Origin: DASZHC01 sp035938215
GTDB lineage: Bacteria; Verrucomicrobiota; Verrucomicrobiia; Chthoniobacterales; JAFAMB01
NCBI GenBank assembly: GCA_035938215.1
Contig: DASZHC010000155.1
Location: 1-20,217, forward strand
Direction of reading: 5' to 3'
Length of the DNA stretch: 20,217 nucleotides
The notes below the pieces were generated by a model that saw only the letters and a list, made by a program, of their open reading frames with translations, did no database searches and was not told the origin of the DNA. Of the stretch, positions 8,922 to 16,529 are shown piece by piece; position 1 is the first letter of the stretch; each line of letters begins with the position of its first letter. The position numbers were made by a program, and so were the translations under genes.

Positions 8922-9008
8922 CCAGTTACAGGACACCAGGGGATAGAAGACGCAAGTCGGGTGGGGAAAACGCAAGCGTTCAAGAGCGGATCTATTTGAA
9001 ATCTCCAA

Positions 9009-9371
9009 CCGACCGACCTACCCAACACCGATGACACGCCTCCACGCTGCCAGCTGAAATGGCTGGTTTGTCTAAAGAACTTTGACGGAAAAGAACAGAG
9101 AAGCATGCAAAGAATTTTTTTCCCCGGTTTTTATTACTATCTGTCGGTTTTGACGCGAGCGTTTGAGGCGTGTGATAAGCTACATAATCTTTTGATGTTG
9201 TTTTTCAATCCGCAATCTGACGCCCTTTCAGGGCGACGCGCTTAATGGGCGTGTTCCGCGGGGTTAAAACCCCGGGCTGAGACCCGTTGTCCCTTTGGAA
9301 CAGAGGCCGCCGGGCTGAGTGTTCCTCTCCCTTGGGGACAAAAACTCCGGCGCCAAGTCCTCTCCCGCCCT
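9009..9371. repeat. Gene-free stretch with degenerate ~39-bp tandem repeats
   Basis: No gene is seen. Three imperfect units start at 9274, 9312 and 9351 (end near 9390). They share the pattern GGGCTGAG or a variant, CCCTTTGGGACA or similar, then ACTCCGGC or similar. A fourth unit starts with CTCAATCCGACGCC and fades into the histidine kinase fragment. Immediately before them lies a tight inverted repeat, CGGGGTT-AA-AACCCCG (9259-9274). Confidence 0.5.
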
Positions 9372-9974
9372 TTGAGACAAAAGCTCCGCCCTCAATCCGA
9401 CGCCGCTCTCAGCCAGCTGCAGGAGACCGGTACAATGCGTGACGACATCCCAGCTCGCGATAATAACAGCCTGAGTTATGTGGAACGAGCAATCGAGCTG
9501 GCACAATTTGGACTGGCGGAGGCTCGTCGTTCTGCTTTTAGCCTTCAACCCACTATAATTGAAGAGTTAGGACTAATCCGGGCCCTGCAAAAGTTGGTCG
9601 AGCGTTCAAATATCCCGGGGAGATTGCGCTGTAATTTTCATTCCACCGGCGTGCCCGAAGAAAGTTTCCCGGCCTCGGTCCTCGAAGATCTGCTGCGAAT
9701 TGCGCAGGAGGCAATGAGCAACGCCATGCGCCATGCCAAACCGACGGTCATCAGCGTTAGCCTTCGGTGCGATTCGCCAGACCTCGTTCTTGAGGTCGCC
9801 GATAACGGATCCGGCATCGCCAATGCTGAGGACGCGCGCAGAGAGGGCTTCGGGTTATCCAATATGCAAGCCAGAGCCGCAAATCTTGGCGCAGAATTTG
9901 AGGTTCGAACTGCCGCGGATCGCGGCACAAGCATTGTCGTTCGCCTGCCGGGCGTCGGAGGCTTCGGACGCTGA
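9372..9974 (+). CDS. Sensor histidine kinase fragment (HPK7/NarX-type), ATPase domain only
   Basis: The frame opens with TTG 9372; a more likely start is ATG 9435 (MRDDIPARDNN). ELAQFGLAEARRSAFSLQP is the end of a HisKA_3 dimerisation domain. It is followed by a complete HATPase_c domain: N box LLRIAQEAMSNAMRHA, G1 box DNGSGI, G2 box GFGLSNMQAR and the final GTSIVVRLPG. The phosphoacceptor helix (the usual ER-x-R-I-A-R-ELHD-type motif), and any sensor or membrane region, are absent because the upstream DNA is repeat sequence. No response regulator follows. As it stands it could bind ATP but not autophosphorylate, so it is probably a truncated gene. Confidence 0.72.
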   Translation: MRQKLRPQSDAALSQLQETGTMRDDIPARDNNSLSYVERAIELAQFGLAEARRSAFSLQPTIIEELGLIRALQKLVERSNIPGRLRCNFHSTGVPEESFPASVLEDLLRIAQEAMSNAMRHAKPTVISVSLRCDSPDLVLEVADNGSGIANAEDARREGFGLSNMQARAANLGAEFEVRTAADRGTSIVVRLPGVGGFGR

Positions 9975-10013
9975 TCACTGATTCTACCGCTTGTCGGGGT
10001 TACCTCCATGGTG

Positions 10014-10070
10014 CAGGAAAGAGCCGTTCAATTGTGTGAGCGAAATTGGAATTTTTGAATTCCTCTAGCG
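10014..10070 (+). repeat. Direct repeat, left copy (partner at 12737-12793)
   Basis: Begins CAGGAAAGAGCCGTT and continues through AATTTTTGAATTCC to CTAGCG. The same order of blocks recurs at 12737-12793 with scattered changes (CAGGAAAGAGCCGTT, GAATTTTTGGAATTCC, CTGGCG). The pair bounds a 2.7-kb segment holding the fic gene. Confidence 0.65.
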
Positions 10071-10103
10071 AGACCGCGCCTCAGATGGATATTCCAAATG
10101 TCT

Positions 10104-10132
10104 CGCGCAAAGGGACGCGAAGGCACGCAAAG
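10104..10132 (+). repeat. CGCAAAGGGACGC repeat, copy 1 (inverted partner at 12553-12583)
   Basis: CGCGCAAAGGGACGC, then GAAGGCACGCAAAG. The reverse complement of 12553-12583 gives CGCGCAAAGGGACGC, then AGAGGAACGCAAAGG. The two copies are inverted relative to each other and both lie close to the direct repeats at 10014 and 12737. Confidence 0.6.
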
Positions 10133-10521
10133 AAAAGGCTTTGAAGACACACGAACGTTTTATGAAAATGTTATTTAGCCATGACCGATATGCCCGATTT
10201 TGGATACCGCCTTTCGCGTTCACTCCGCGCTCGGGTGCTGATTAACTTTGGCGACGAGTACCTGAGGAATGGAATCTGCTGCATAGCTAGCTAATCAAGA
10301 AATCGCGGCGCTCTTCGCCCACACGACACAGCGTAGCTCAGGATGTTCGGCCCTGCAAAGCTGTGCCCCCCGCAGCATTCGGGCTCTGGACAGCGAGGCC
10401 TACTGATGCGATATGGGATGGATCACCTGAGCCGATCCAGTGCCGCTCTAAACCGAGCGAGCGGCTCAGAAACAGGGGAAAACCCAAGAAGCCCGGCGAC
10501 GTTAGGGTGAATAGGGCGGTA

Positions 10522-11589
10522 TCAATTACTTAATATGTCGACGAGCGGTTGGTTGATGTAGAAGTTCGTCCGTCCCAACTTCGCCTTGCGCACGAATCCG
10601 GTTTTTGTTAAGGCGTCTAGATATTTGATTGCGGTCGGTCTCGACACTCCGAGATCGCGCTCGATGAACTCGATCTTCGTATAGGGATGCTCAAAAAGAT
10701 TATTCAGCAAATCCTGGCTGTAGATTTTCCGGAGATCGCGACGCAGCCGTAGCTTGGTCTCTTGCATGAGTGCGCGAATGCCACGCACTTTAGTAAGCGT
10801 TTCTCGCGCCGTCTGCTCTACTGCCTGGAGAACATAGAGTAGCCATGCCTCCCAGGCTCCTGCCTCGCGCACTGCTTGCAGTCCCCGATAGTAATCGACC
10901 TTGTGGCGTATGATGTAGCGGCTGAGATAAAGGACCGGCAAGTCTAGTAACCCATGTAGCACGAGGTGAAGCAAAATCAGGATGCGGCCCGTTCGGCCGT
11001 TGCCGTCATAGAACGGATGTATGCTTTCAAACTGGTAATGCAGCACCGCGGTCCGCACGAGTGGGTCTGGATCGCCTTGCCTGTCACGGTGAAAATGCTC
11101 GAGGAAATTTCCGATCAGCATTTCGACTTCCGCGGGGTCCTGGGGCGGCGTATAGATTATTTCACGGGTTTGTTCGCTTTTTTGTACGGTGCCCGGCAGT
11201 TTTCGCAATCCAGCGCGATTCTCTATCAGTGCCGCGTGAATCTCCAGGACGTCGCTCAAGCGTAAGAGTCCCTGCTTACGAATTCGATGAAACCCGATTT
11301 TCAGCGCTGCTACGTAATTATAAACCTCTTTTGCCGCTGGGTTGGGGAATTGACCGGAAACCACGTCGCCCTGAAAAAGATCATCTTCAGTGGTAATGAT
11401 GTTTTCGAGGGCCGAAGAATCCCTCGCCTCTTGTAAGGCTAATGTGTTAATAAGAATCGTTTCGTTTGGGATGCTTGCCGCCGCTCCCTTTAGCTCTGCC
11501 AATGTCCGGTGCGACCGTGCCAACTGCCGTAAGACGGCCGTGGTCTCTAGTTCAACGGAGACCGGAAGCGGATCAAGGCGGAAACTCAT
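10522..11589 (-). CDS. Fic-family AMP-transferase with N-terminal inhibitory helix and C-terminal winged helix
   Basis: 355 residues, full length for the class II Fic proteins with an added DNA-binding domain. The N-terminal region carries the inhibitory motif (S/T)xxxE(G/N) as SSALEN (58-63), whose Glu would block ATP. The Fic core holds the complete active site HPFYDGNGRTGR (191-202), with catalytic H191. The C-terminal ~55 residues (YTKIEFIERDLGVSRPTAIK, then YLDALTKTGFVRKAKLG) form a winged helix-turn-helix. It likely transfers AMP from ATP to a hydroxyl of a target protein, under self-inhibition, and may bind its own promoter, where repeats of GTAAAGAAA occur. It is a single gene with no antitoxin partner, consistent with intramolecular inhibition. 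The ATG at 11589 lies close to the predicted promoter, so the leader is very short. Confidence 0.92.
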   Translation of the reverse strand: MSFRLDPLPVSVELETTAVLRQLARSHRTLAELKGAAASIPNETILINTLALQEARDSSALENIITTEDDLFQGDVVSGQFPNPAAKEVYNYVAALKIGFHRIRKQGLLRLSDVLEIHAALIENRAGLRKLPGTVQKSEQTREIIYTPPQDPAEVEMLIGNFLEHFHRDRQGDPDPLVRTAVLHYQFESIHPFYDGNGRTGRILILLHLVLHGLLDLPVLYLSRYIIRHKVDYYRGLQAVREAGAWEAWLLYVLQAVEQTARETLTKVRGIRALMQETKLRLRRDLRKIYSQDLLNNLFEHPYTKIEFIERDLGVSRPTAIKYLDALTKTGFVRKAKLGRTNFYINQPLVDILSN

Positions 11590-11590
11590 G

Positions 11591-11682
11591 GGTAAAGAAA
11601 GTACTCATATTATCTCATGTTGCGGGGATATGTAAAGAAATTCGACTTTTCTTTACACGTCCGCAGCGACGCGTAAAAGAAA
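11591..11682. promoter_or_regulatory. Operator-like cluster of GTAAAGAAA sites upstream of fic
   Basis: TGTAAAGAAA (11631-11640) and TTTCTTTACA (11648-11657) form a perfect 10-bp inverted repeat with a 7-base spacer. GGTAAAGAAA recurs at 11591-11600, directly before the start codon, and GTAAAAGAAA at about 11673-11682. One arm covers the predicted -35 box and another site the likely transcription start. This arrangement is typical of a repressor-binding region. Confidence 0.6.
11609..11636 (-). promoter_or_regulatory. Predicted sigma70-type promoter of fic
   Basis: On the minus strand TTTACA (11636-11631) and GATAAT (11614-11609) are separated by 16 bases; TAATAT overlapping the latter gives 18. 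The -35 box is part of the left arm of the 11631-11657 palindrome. The start codon lies only about 20 bases downstream of the -10 box. Confidence 0.5.
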
Positions 11683-12157
11683 TAACAGAAATTTGACCTT
11701 TAGAACCGCACCTTCTACTGCCGCAAGGAAGTGATTTCGGCAGAGGTCAAGTGCTCGCTTGACGCTTGCGGATGGCTGGCAAGCTTATAAGTGCGGCTAA
11801 GGTGGCGTCTAATTTGAATTCAATTATTTGGATTTAAGCCGGAGTCAGAAAGCCAGGTTCCCCCGATCGCCAACATGGAACTGGCGCTAGTGGTAGATTT
11901 TGGCGTCTGCTGCGGCGCTGCAAGTGTTCCGGTGCGGAGCCGTCGCTGCCAGCGATTGCGGTCGAAATCGCGACGCTGATCGCGATCCTATGGTGGCTTT
12001 TCGGGCGGCAAAAGAGGCTGCATCTCGCAATCAGGTCGCCTAGGACCCGAATCGAAGCGATAACTCCAAAGGCAGCGGTTCGAAATTGATTGAACAACGT
12101 AGACTTAATGTAGCGGACCGAATCTCGGGGAGAGAAGAGACTCTGGCAAGGTCGACG

Positions 12158-12469
12158 TTATGTACTGAAGCGAATCATGGCTGGTCCGTCCAGGATAATT
12201 TGATACCCGTCGCAAATTGCTGGTGTCGCGCCTCGTCGGCCAGCGCTCGCTAGTACGTCAAAGGTGAAACGACCAAATCGGAAATATCCGGTCCCATTCC
12301 ACGCCTTTGGATCATTAATCTCTCGACGCCGGATCACCTCGAGTTCCCTCCCGGCTTCTCTCCAGATAGCCGCCCACGATCTCTCCGACACGCTCTGGCT
12401 CTGATCCATCATGTAAACCTGGCCGCTTGCCTGCTCCAAATCAAGCACCGGCAGGCAAGGCTGGTTCAA
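12158..12469 (-). CDS. Hypothetical protein, 103 residues
   Basis: An open frame beginning MNQPCLPVLDLEQASGQVYM. I recognise no family. It is soluble in character, with a basic and aromatic middle (WAAIWREAGRELEVIRRREI) and a Phe/Arg-rich stretch (GYFRFGRFTFDV); it has no signal peptide or membrane segment. No clear ribosome-binding site precedes the ATG. It lies within the repeat-bounded segment around fic. It could equally be chance. Confidence 0.3.
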   Translation of the reverse strand: MNQPCLPVLDLEQASGQVYMMDQSQSVSERSWAAIWREAGRELEVIRRREINDPKAWNGTGYFRFGRFTFDVLASAGRRGATPAICDGYQIILDGPAMIRFST

Positions 12470-12552
12470 ACCGGCACGATTGAATACGCCACTATCCTGG
12501 AACTGATTTGAAGAATCCGGGCAGCTTCGCTAATCCTGCAATCTTTAGGTCG

Positions 12553-12583
12553 TCCTTTGCGTTCCTCTGCGTCCCTTTGCGCG
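12553..12583 (-). repeat. CGCAAAGGGACGC repeat, copy 2 (inverted)
   Basis: The minus strand reads CGCGCAAAGGGACGC, then AGAGGAACGCAAAGG, matching the plus strand at 10104-10132 with few changes. Confidence 0.6.
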
Positions 12584-12736
12584 GGGCCTTTGGCTTTCGG
12601 AGAGTCAGCGTCAAAGTAGAGCCTTGTACAACGGCTCCCGAGTTCGACGATCAGTTGCCGTGCAGAGAGGTAAACCTCTGATATCAAGGCCCGTCCTTGC
12701 TTAGTCGGACGCACAACCGAGGCCGTCCCTCTCATT

Positions 12737-12793
12737 CAGGAAAGAGCCGTTTAAGCGGGTGAGCAAAATTGAATTTTTGGAATTCCCCTGGCG
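12737..12793 (+). repeat. Direct repeat, right copy (partner at 10014-10070)
   Basis: CAGGAAAGAGCCGTT opens it and GAATTTTTGGAATTCC lies near its end, in the same orientation as the left copy. It sits about 45 bases before the start of the sthA remnant. Confidence 0.65.
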
Positions 12794-12836
12794 TAGCTCT
12801 GCTGAAACAGAAAGAAATCCATAGACGGGTGCTGTC

Positions 12837-13501
12837 ATGGAAGAGACTTATGACCTGGTTGCCATCGGAGCGGGACCGGCGGGTGAGAGTGCCGTGGAAC
12901 TGGCCGCGTTCTACGGGTTTCGTTCGGTTGTCATCGAGAAAAACGGTGCCGGTGGGACTGTGACAACCACCGGCGGCGCGCCGACAAAAACGTTCCGCGA
13001 AGCGGCCCTATACCTAACCGGGTTCCGCGACCGTGATATTTACGGCCTCGACCTGGTCGAGGTGCCAGGCATCGTTTTGCCCACAATCAGGAAGCGGACC
13101 CGGGACGTTTCGGAGCTGTTGCAGAGGGTAACTGCCGAGAATATTGCGAGACACAACGTCGCTTACGTGCAGGGCCGTGCCCGCCTCGGTCCCGGTCGCA
13201 CCATTTTGGTCAGAACACCCGACGGGCAGGAACTCACTCTCCGTGCCGAGACGATTCTGATCGCCACCGGTTCGCGCCCGGTGCGGCCGAAAAGTGTCGC
13301 GTTCGCCGACCCTGCCGTTTGCGACTCGGACACGATTTTAGCCCTGGGGCGCATACCGAAAGACATCCTTATCTCATTCACTTTGGCGGGACCCTTAGAG
13401 ATTTCGACGCAGTGTCTATGAATACCCCGACCTACAGCTACGCCTATAAGTACGCGGCCTTCGACGGATTTCGGCGAATGGATCAGCAACGGTCGCGCTA
13501 A
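12837..13501 (+). pseudogene. sthA: Soluble pyridine nucleotide transhydrogenase-like gene, middle deleted
   Basis: The N-terminal ~181 residues are a FAD-binding pyridine-nucleotide oxidoreductase domain: DLVAIGAGPAGESAVELAA (dinucleotide fold), VVIEKNGAGG, GGAPTKTFREAALY in place of the redox CxxxxC of lipoamide dehydrogenases (as in SthA), and TILIATGSRPVRP. The protein runs to LGRIPKDILI, where the NAD(P)-binding GGGxxGxE should follow. Instead the DNA jumps at about 13372 to LIHFGGTLRDF and PTYSYAYKYAAFDGFRRM in another frame. This is the end of the C-terminal dimerisation domain of the same family, stopping at 13501. About 250 internal codons are missing and the join is out of frame, so the frame read from 12837 ends early at 13421. 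The enzyme would interconvert NADH and NADPH; this allele cannot. Confidence 0.75.
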
Positions 13502-13507
13502 ACACCA

Positions 13508-13650
13508 TCAGCTGCGAAAGCGTTCCTGCAGATAACGCAGGAGTTCCCGGTCGCGAAAGATCTTGAATGCCTTGAGACCTTTGTTGACAGCAACCAAGCA
13601 GTTCAGGTATCCTAACGTCCGCTGCGGAAGGTTTGTTTGTGGCGCATGCG
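13508..13650 (-). pseudogene. C-terminal remnant of an unidentified protein
   Basis: The minus strand reads open from a stop near 13650 to TGA 13508-13510 as PQRTLGYLNCLVAVNKGLK, then AFKIFRDRELLRYLQERFRS. The regular amphipathic pattern looks like the true end of a protein, but there is no start codon and I do not recognise the family. It lies tail-to-tail with the sthA remnant. Confidence 0.3.
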
Positions 13651-13678
13651 AAGGTCAAGTGTCCGCGAGGATATAATT

Positions 13679-14869
13679 ATGAAGGTCGAAGAATTCCAGG
13701 TCTTTGACGTTATTGTTATTGGCGGTGGCGTGATTGGGGCAGCCATTGCCAGGGAGCTCTCAAAGTATAACTTACAAATCGCTATCGTTGAACGTAATTT
13801 ACGGGTGGCTCAAGAAACTTCGGCGGGCAACTCTGGCGTTATTCACGGCGGTTTTGATCCCACGCCAGGGACGGTGAATGCCAGATTGAATCTTTTGGGA
13901 AGGCAGCTATACGAAGACGAATGGTTCAAGGAACTTAACTTCCACCATAGAAAGTGTCATTCGATGGTTTTGGCTTTTAATGATGTAGAGAAGAAGGAAC
14001 TTCACAAGCTATATGACCAAGGTATCACCAATGGTTTAAGAGCAGACGAAATGGAAATTTTAAGCGGTGAACAATGCCTTGCATTGGAACCAAATCTTAA
14101 TGCCAAGATTGTTGCGGGTTTGCTGTGTACCAGTTCTCACAGTGTAGATCCGGTGACTCTGACTAATAAGCTAGTGGAAAGTGCTCTTCTAAACGGAGCC
14201 AGACTATTTTTAGGGAATAGAGTTACGAGTATTACGAAAGTTGCCGAAGAGTTTTGTGTCGAAACGATTAATCATCATTCTCAAGTTAAAAACTATAGAG
14301 CTACGTTTATTATTAACGCGGCGGGCCACTACGCGGATGTTATCGCAGGAATGATCAATGACAAAGACTTCAGCCTTAGGACTCGAAGAGGACAATATCG
14401 GGTTATTGAGAAAACTGAGCGATATATGATCAATGATCACATTTTGTTCATGGTGCCAACAATTCATGGCAAGGGAGTTATTGTAGCGCCTATGTTGGAC
14501 GGCCATGTATTAGTGGGACCTACGGCTGAAGAGGGTATCGCGAAAGAGGATACGAGATTAATTACCATGGAGAAATTTGAGGAAGTTGCTGCTATTGCCA
14601 AGAAAATTATTCCCGGTCTTAGGACGGAAAGGACCTGCTTTGTTTTTAGCGGTTCTCGCTCTATCTGTGTGGAAACTGATGACTTTTGGATTGCCGCTTC
14701 CAGTCAAGACAAACGGTTCATTAATGTTGCTGGCATCGCCTCGCCGGGTTTATCATCGGCACCGGGCGTTGCTCATGAAGCAGTTGCATTGATTAGGGCT
14801 CAGACGGAAATGACGAGAAGAGCGAACTTCGTTCGCGACCGAGAGACAGTAATGCCGACTGTTGAATGA
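13679..14869 (+). CDS. FAD-dependent glycerol-3-phosphate dehydrogenase/oxidase (GlpA / type 2 GlpO-like)
   Basis: 396 residues from ATG 13679, chosen because AGGA lies 7 bases upstream; a longer GTG frame adds 14 unlikely residues. A dinucleotide fold VIVIGGGVIGAAIAREL (about 12-28) is followed by the DAO-family signature ETSAGNSGVIHGGFDPTPG with H56, AGHYAD, TRRGQYRV, MVPTIHGKGVIVAPMLDGH, VGPTAEEG and a final FAD segment FINVAGIASPG. It resembles the short GlpO of Mollicutes and Firmicutes and lacks the C-terminal iron-sulfur domain of classic GlpA. It should oxidise sn-glycerol-3-phosphate to dihydroxyacetone phosphate, passing electrons to oxygen (giving peroxide) or another acceptor. Hand counts of sample lines give about 38% GC here against about 70% in the adjoining sthA remnant, pointing to acquisition from a low-GC donor. 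L-2-hydroxyglutarate oxidase is a less likely alternative. Confidence 0.8.
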   Translation: MKVEEFQVFDVIVIGGGVIGAAIARELSKYNLQIAIVERNLRVAQETSAGNSGVIHGGFDPTPGTVNARLNLLGRQLYEDEWFKELNFHHRKCHSMVLAFNDVEKKELHKLYDQGITNGLRADEMEILSGEQCLALEPNLNAKIVAGLLCTSSHSVDPVTLTNKLVESALLNGARLFLGNRVTSITKVAEEFCVETINHHSQVKNYRATFIINAAGHYADVIAGMINDKDFSLRTRRGQYRVIEKTERYMINDHILFMVPTIHGKGVIVAPMLDGHVLVGPTAEEGIAKEDTRLITMEKFEEVAAIAKKIIPGLRTERTCFVFSGSRSICVETDDFWIAASSQDKRFINVAGIASPGLSSAPGVAHEAVALIRAQTEMTRRANFVRDRETVMPTVE

Positions 14870-15009
14870 TATCGGGCAGGTCTTTTGCCTCTTGCGTGGC
14901 GAACCCAGCGAGAAATGAGGAAACAGCGCTGAGGGTATTGACGTGCAAGCCAGAGCAGGTGTTTGGCGCCGCTGACCGCACACGGAGACCTGCAGCAGGA
15001 GTGGGTCGT

Positions 15010-15034
15010 GACCCGCGGATTTTGCTCGCGGGTC
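15010..15034 (+). terminator. Hairpin between glpO-like gene and pyk remnant
   Basis: GACCCGCG and CGCGGGTC form a perfect 8-bp stem around a 9-base loop. No T-run follows, so a factor-independent terminator is doubtful; it may be a leader hairpin or a repeat relic. Confidence 0.35.
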
Positions 15035-15068
15035 GGTAGAGCATGCCTTACTACGAACTGAGGCGAAA

Positions 15069-16244
15069 ATGACCTTACCCGAGCATAAACCAAAATCGTT
15101 GCGACTATCGGTCCGGCGTCGAGGGCGCCGGAAATTCTGGAAGGCCTCATTCGCGCCGGTATGAATATTGCCCGGCTGAACTTTTCGCACGGGAGTTTTG
15201 ACCAACATGCGGAAGTCATCGACCGTATCCGTGCTGCATCCAAGGCCACGGACCGCCGCGTGGCGATCATGGGCGACCTTCCGGGCCCGAAAATGAGGCT
15301 GGGAACCATCCAGCCGGACTCCGTCCAGCTCGTATCGAGTGATACTTTTACCCTTACAAGTGAGGACATTACCGGGAGCGCGCGACGGGTCTCCATGAGT
15401 TTCGAACCCCTTCCGCGGGTGGTGAAGCCCGGTGATCGCCCGTTTTTGAACGACGGATTGGTGCAACTCATCGTCGATCAGGTCGAAGGGAAGGAAGTGC
15501 GTTGTACGGTTGCTGTTGGTGGGGAACTTCGCTCGCGCAAAGGGCTGAACCTCCCGGGCATTAATCTAGGCATTTCCGCCTTCACGGATCACGACCGCAA
15601 ATGTCTCGAATTTGCTCTGACCTGCGGCGTCGACGCCGTCAGCCAGTCGTTCGTGGAAAGTAGCGCCGACATCGGGATGGTGCGGGCTGCTAATGCCATT
15701 TTGGATGGAACCGATTGTGTAATGCTTTCGGGCGAATCGGCGACGGGCAACTTTCCGGAGGAATCGGTGGCGATGCTTGCGAAAATTGCCACCTTCACTG
15801 AGGTTCACCGTCCCCGGGGGTCCCTGGCATTACAGCAAGAGATGGGTGAAATCCTCGTCAATCCAAAAGCGATGTTGGTCGAGCGCGCTTTGGAAGTCGC
15901 GCCTTGCGATGCGGTTCTGGTACCCACCCGCGACGGAACCACGGCCCGGGCCGTGGGCGCGGTGGAGAGCACCGGTCTGGGTGGTGGCGGCTGGTTCCGA
16001 GCCTGCAGCCATGCAGGGGTTGGCGTTTTCGTACGGGGTGCACCCGGTGGATCTGGAGGAGGAACCTGATAACTGGCGCGACTACGCCCAGCGTCTGCTA
16101 CTGGAACTCGGCCTCCCCTGCAGGCGTGTGCTGCTGGTCGCAGGGTCATCACCCCAAAATCCGAAAGCTAACCAGCGATTGGAACTTATGGTTTTCGAGG
16201 AGAGCTTCAGGCAACCCGCCTCCAAAGAAGCCCGCGATCAATGA
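15069..16244 (+). pseudogene. pyk: Pyruvate kinase gene with internal deletion and two frameshifts
   Basis: It starts at ATG 15069 (GAGG six bases upstream), reading MTLPEH. One A is missing at about 15087; the next frame gives TKIVATIGPAS and then MNIARLNFSHGS, GDLPGPKMRLG and LRSRKGLNLPG. At FVESSADIGMVRAA the sequence passes directly and in frame to NAILDGTDCVMLSGESATG. The normal stretch between, with the catalytic Lys, the Mg-binding Glu/Asp and the TQMLES loop (about 75-80 residues), is gone. Near 15960 an extra G in a G run shifts the frame again; the true C-terminus continues as RWRAPVWVVAAGSEP, FSYGVHPVDLEEEPDNWRDY and NPKANQRLELM to a stop at 16242-16244. The enzyme would make pyruvate and ATP from phosphoenolpyruvate; this version has lost the active site. 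Confidence 0.78.
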
Positions 16245-16306
16245 TCGCCTGATCTTGCAATCGGCCTTTGAGGCGCAATTTTCGTCGATGTTCACCTATT
16301 TATGGG

Positions 16307-16392
16307 AGGGACGGGCTCCGTGCCGTCCCATTTTTCTCCATCTTACTCGAATTGAAAAAAATGATTAGTCGGACGGCACGGAGGCCGTCCCT
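16307..16392. repeat. Inverted repeat with 22-bp arms (REP-like/terminator)
   Basis: The left arm, 16307-16328 (AGGGACGGGCTCCG and onward), and the right arm, 16371-16392, match as reverse complements at 21 of 22 positions, with a 42-base spacer. Each arm can also fold alone through GGACGG and CCGTCC. Such paired palindromes are typical of REP-doublet (BIME-like) units and may end pyk transcription. Confidence 0.7.
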
Positions 16393-16480
16393 ATCTGGAA
16401 ATGAACCGTATCCGTCAGAGCAAACTCACCTAGCGGATGGGGCGCGTTTTCGATGCACTATCGGCATGACGAAAAAATCG

Positions 16481-16529
16481 GGGTAATCAAGCCCCTGGAT
16501 CTTCATGGATTACCCGAATGGGTTATAAT
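16481..16529 (+). promoter_or_regulatory. Inverted repeat GGGTAATC/GATTACCC with TATAAT box
   Basis: GGGTAATC (16481-16488) and GATTACCC (16508-16515) flank a 19-base spacer. TATAAT follows at 16524-16529, with a weak -35 (TTCATG) 16 bases upstream inside the repeat. It could be a regulated promoter for the protease gene, which starts about 190 bases downstream. Confidence 0.35.

Larger units (their letters stand above)
9975..10521. other. Gene-free stretch between histidine kinase fragment and fic
   Basis: No gene is recognised. It carries one copy of a ~57-bp direct repeat (10014-10070) and a copy of a CGCAAAG-rich repeat (10104-10132). A 37-codon frame at about 10182 (MTDMPDFGYRLS) has no recognisable relative. 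Confidence 0.55.
11590..12157. other. Gene-free stretch upstream of fic
   Basis: Apart from the promoter and operator-like sites at 11591-11682, no gene is recognised. A plus-strand frame ending near 12090 contains a hydrophobic run (IATLIAILWWLFGRQKR) that could be the remains of a small membrane protein, but it has no start codon and no recognisable relative. Confidence 0.45.
12470..12836. other. Gene-free stretch upstream of the sthA remnant
   Basis: It contains the inverted CGCAAAGGGACGC copy (12553-12583) and the right copy of the ~57-bp direct repeat (12737-12793). A minus-strand frame through it is built largely on the repeat and is not taken as a gene. Confidence 0.5.

Noticed and set aside
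10182..10295. 37-codon frame after the histidine kinase fragment as a response regulator remnant
   Set aside because: It has no receiver-domain or LuxR-type motif; position alone is insufficient.
12466..12735. 89-codon minus-strand frame
   Set aside because: It is read largely through the CGCAAAGGGACGC repeat and has no family features.
13319..13501. Separate small gene starting within the sthA frame
   Set aside because: Its C-terminal part matches the tail of SthA, so it is the downstream half of the deleted gene, not an independent protein.
14753..15471. Two long minus-strand frames over the glpO-like/pyk junction
   Set aside because: They are basic, repetitive shadows of coding DNA on the plus strand, and pyk motifs fix the true strand.
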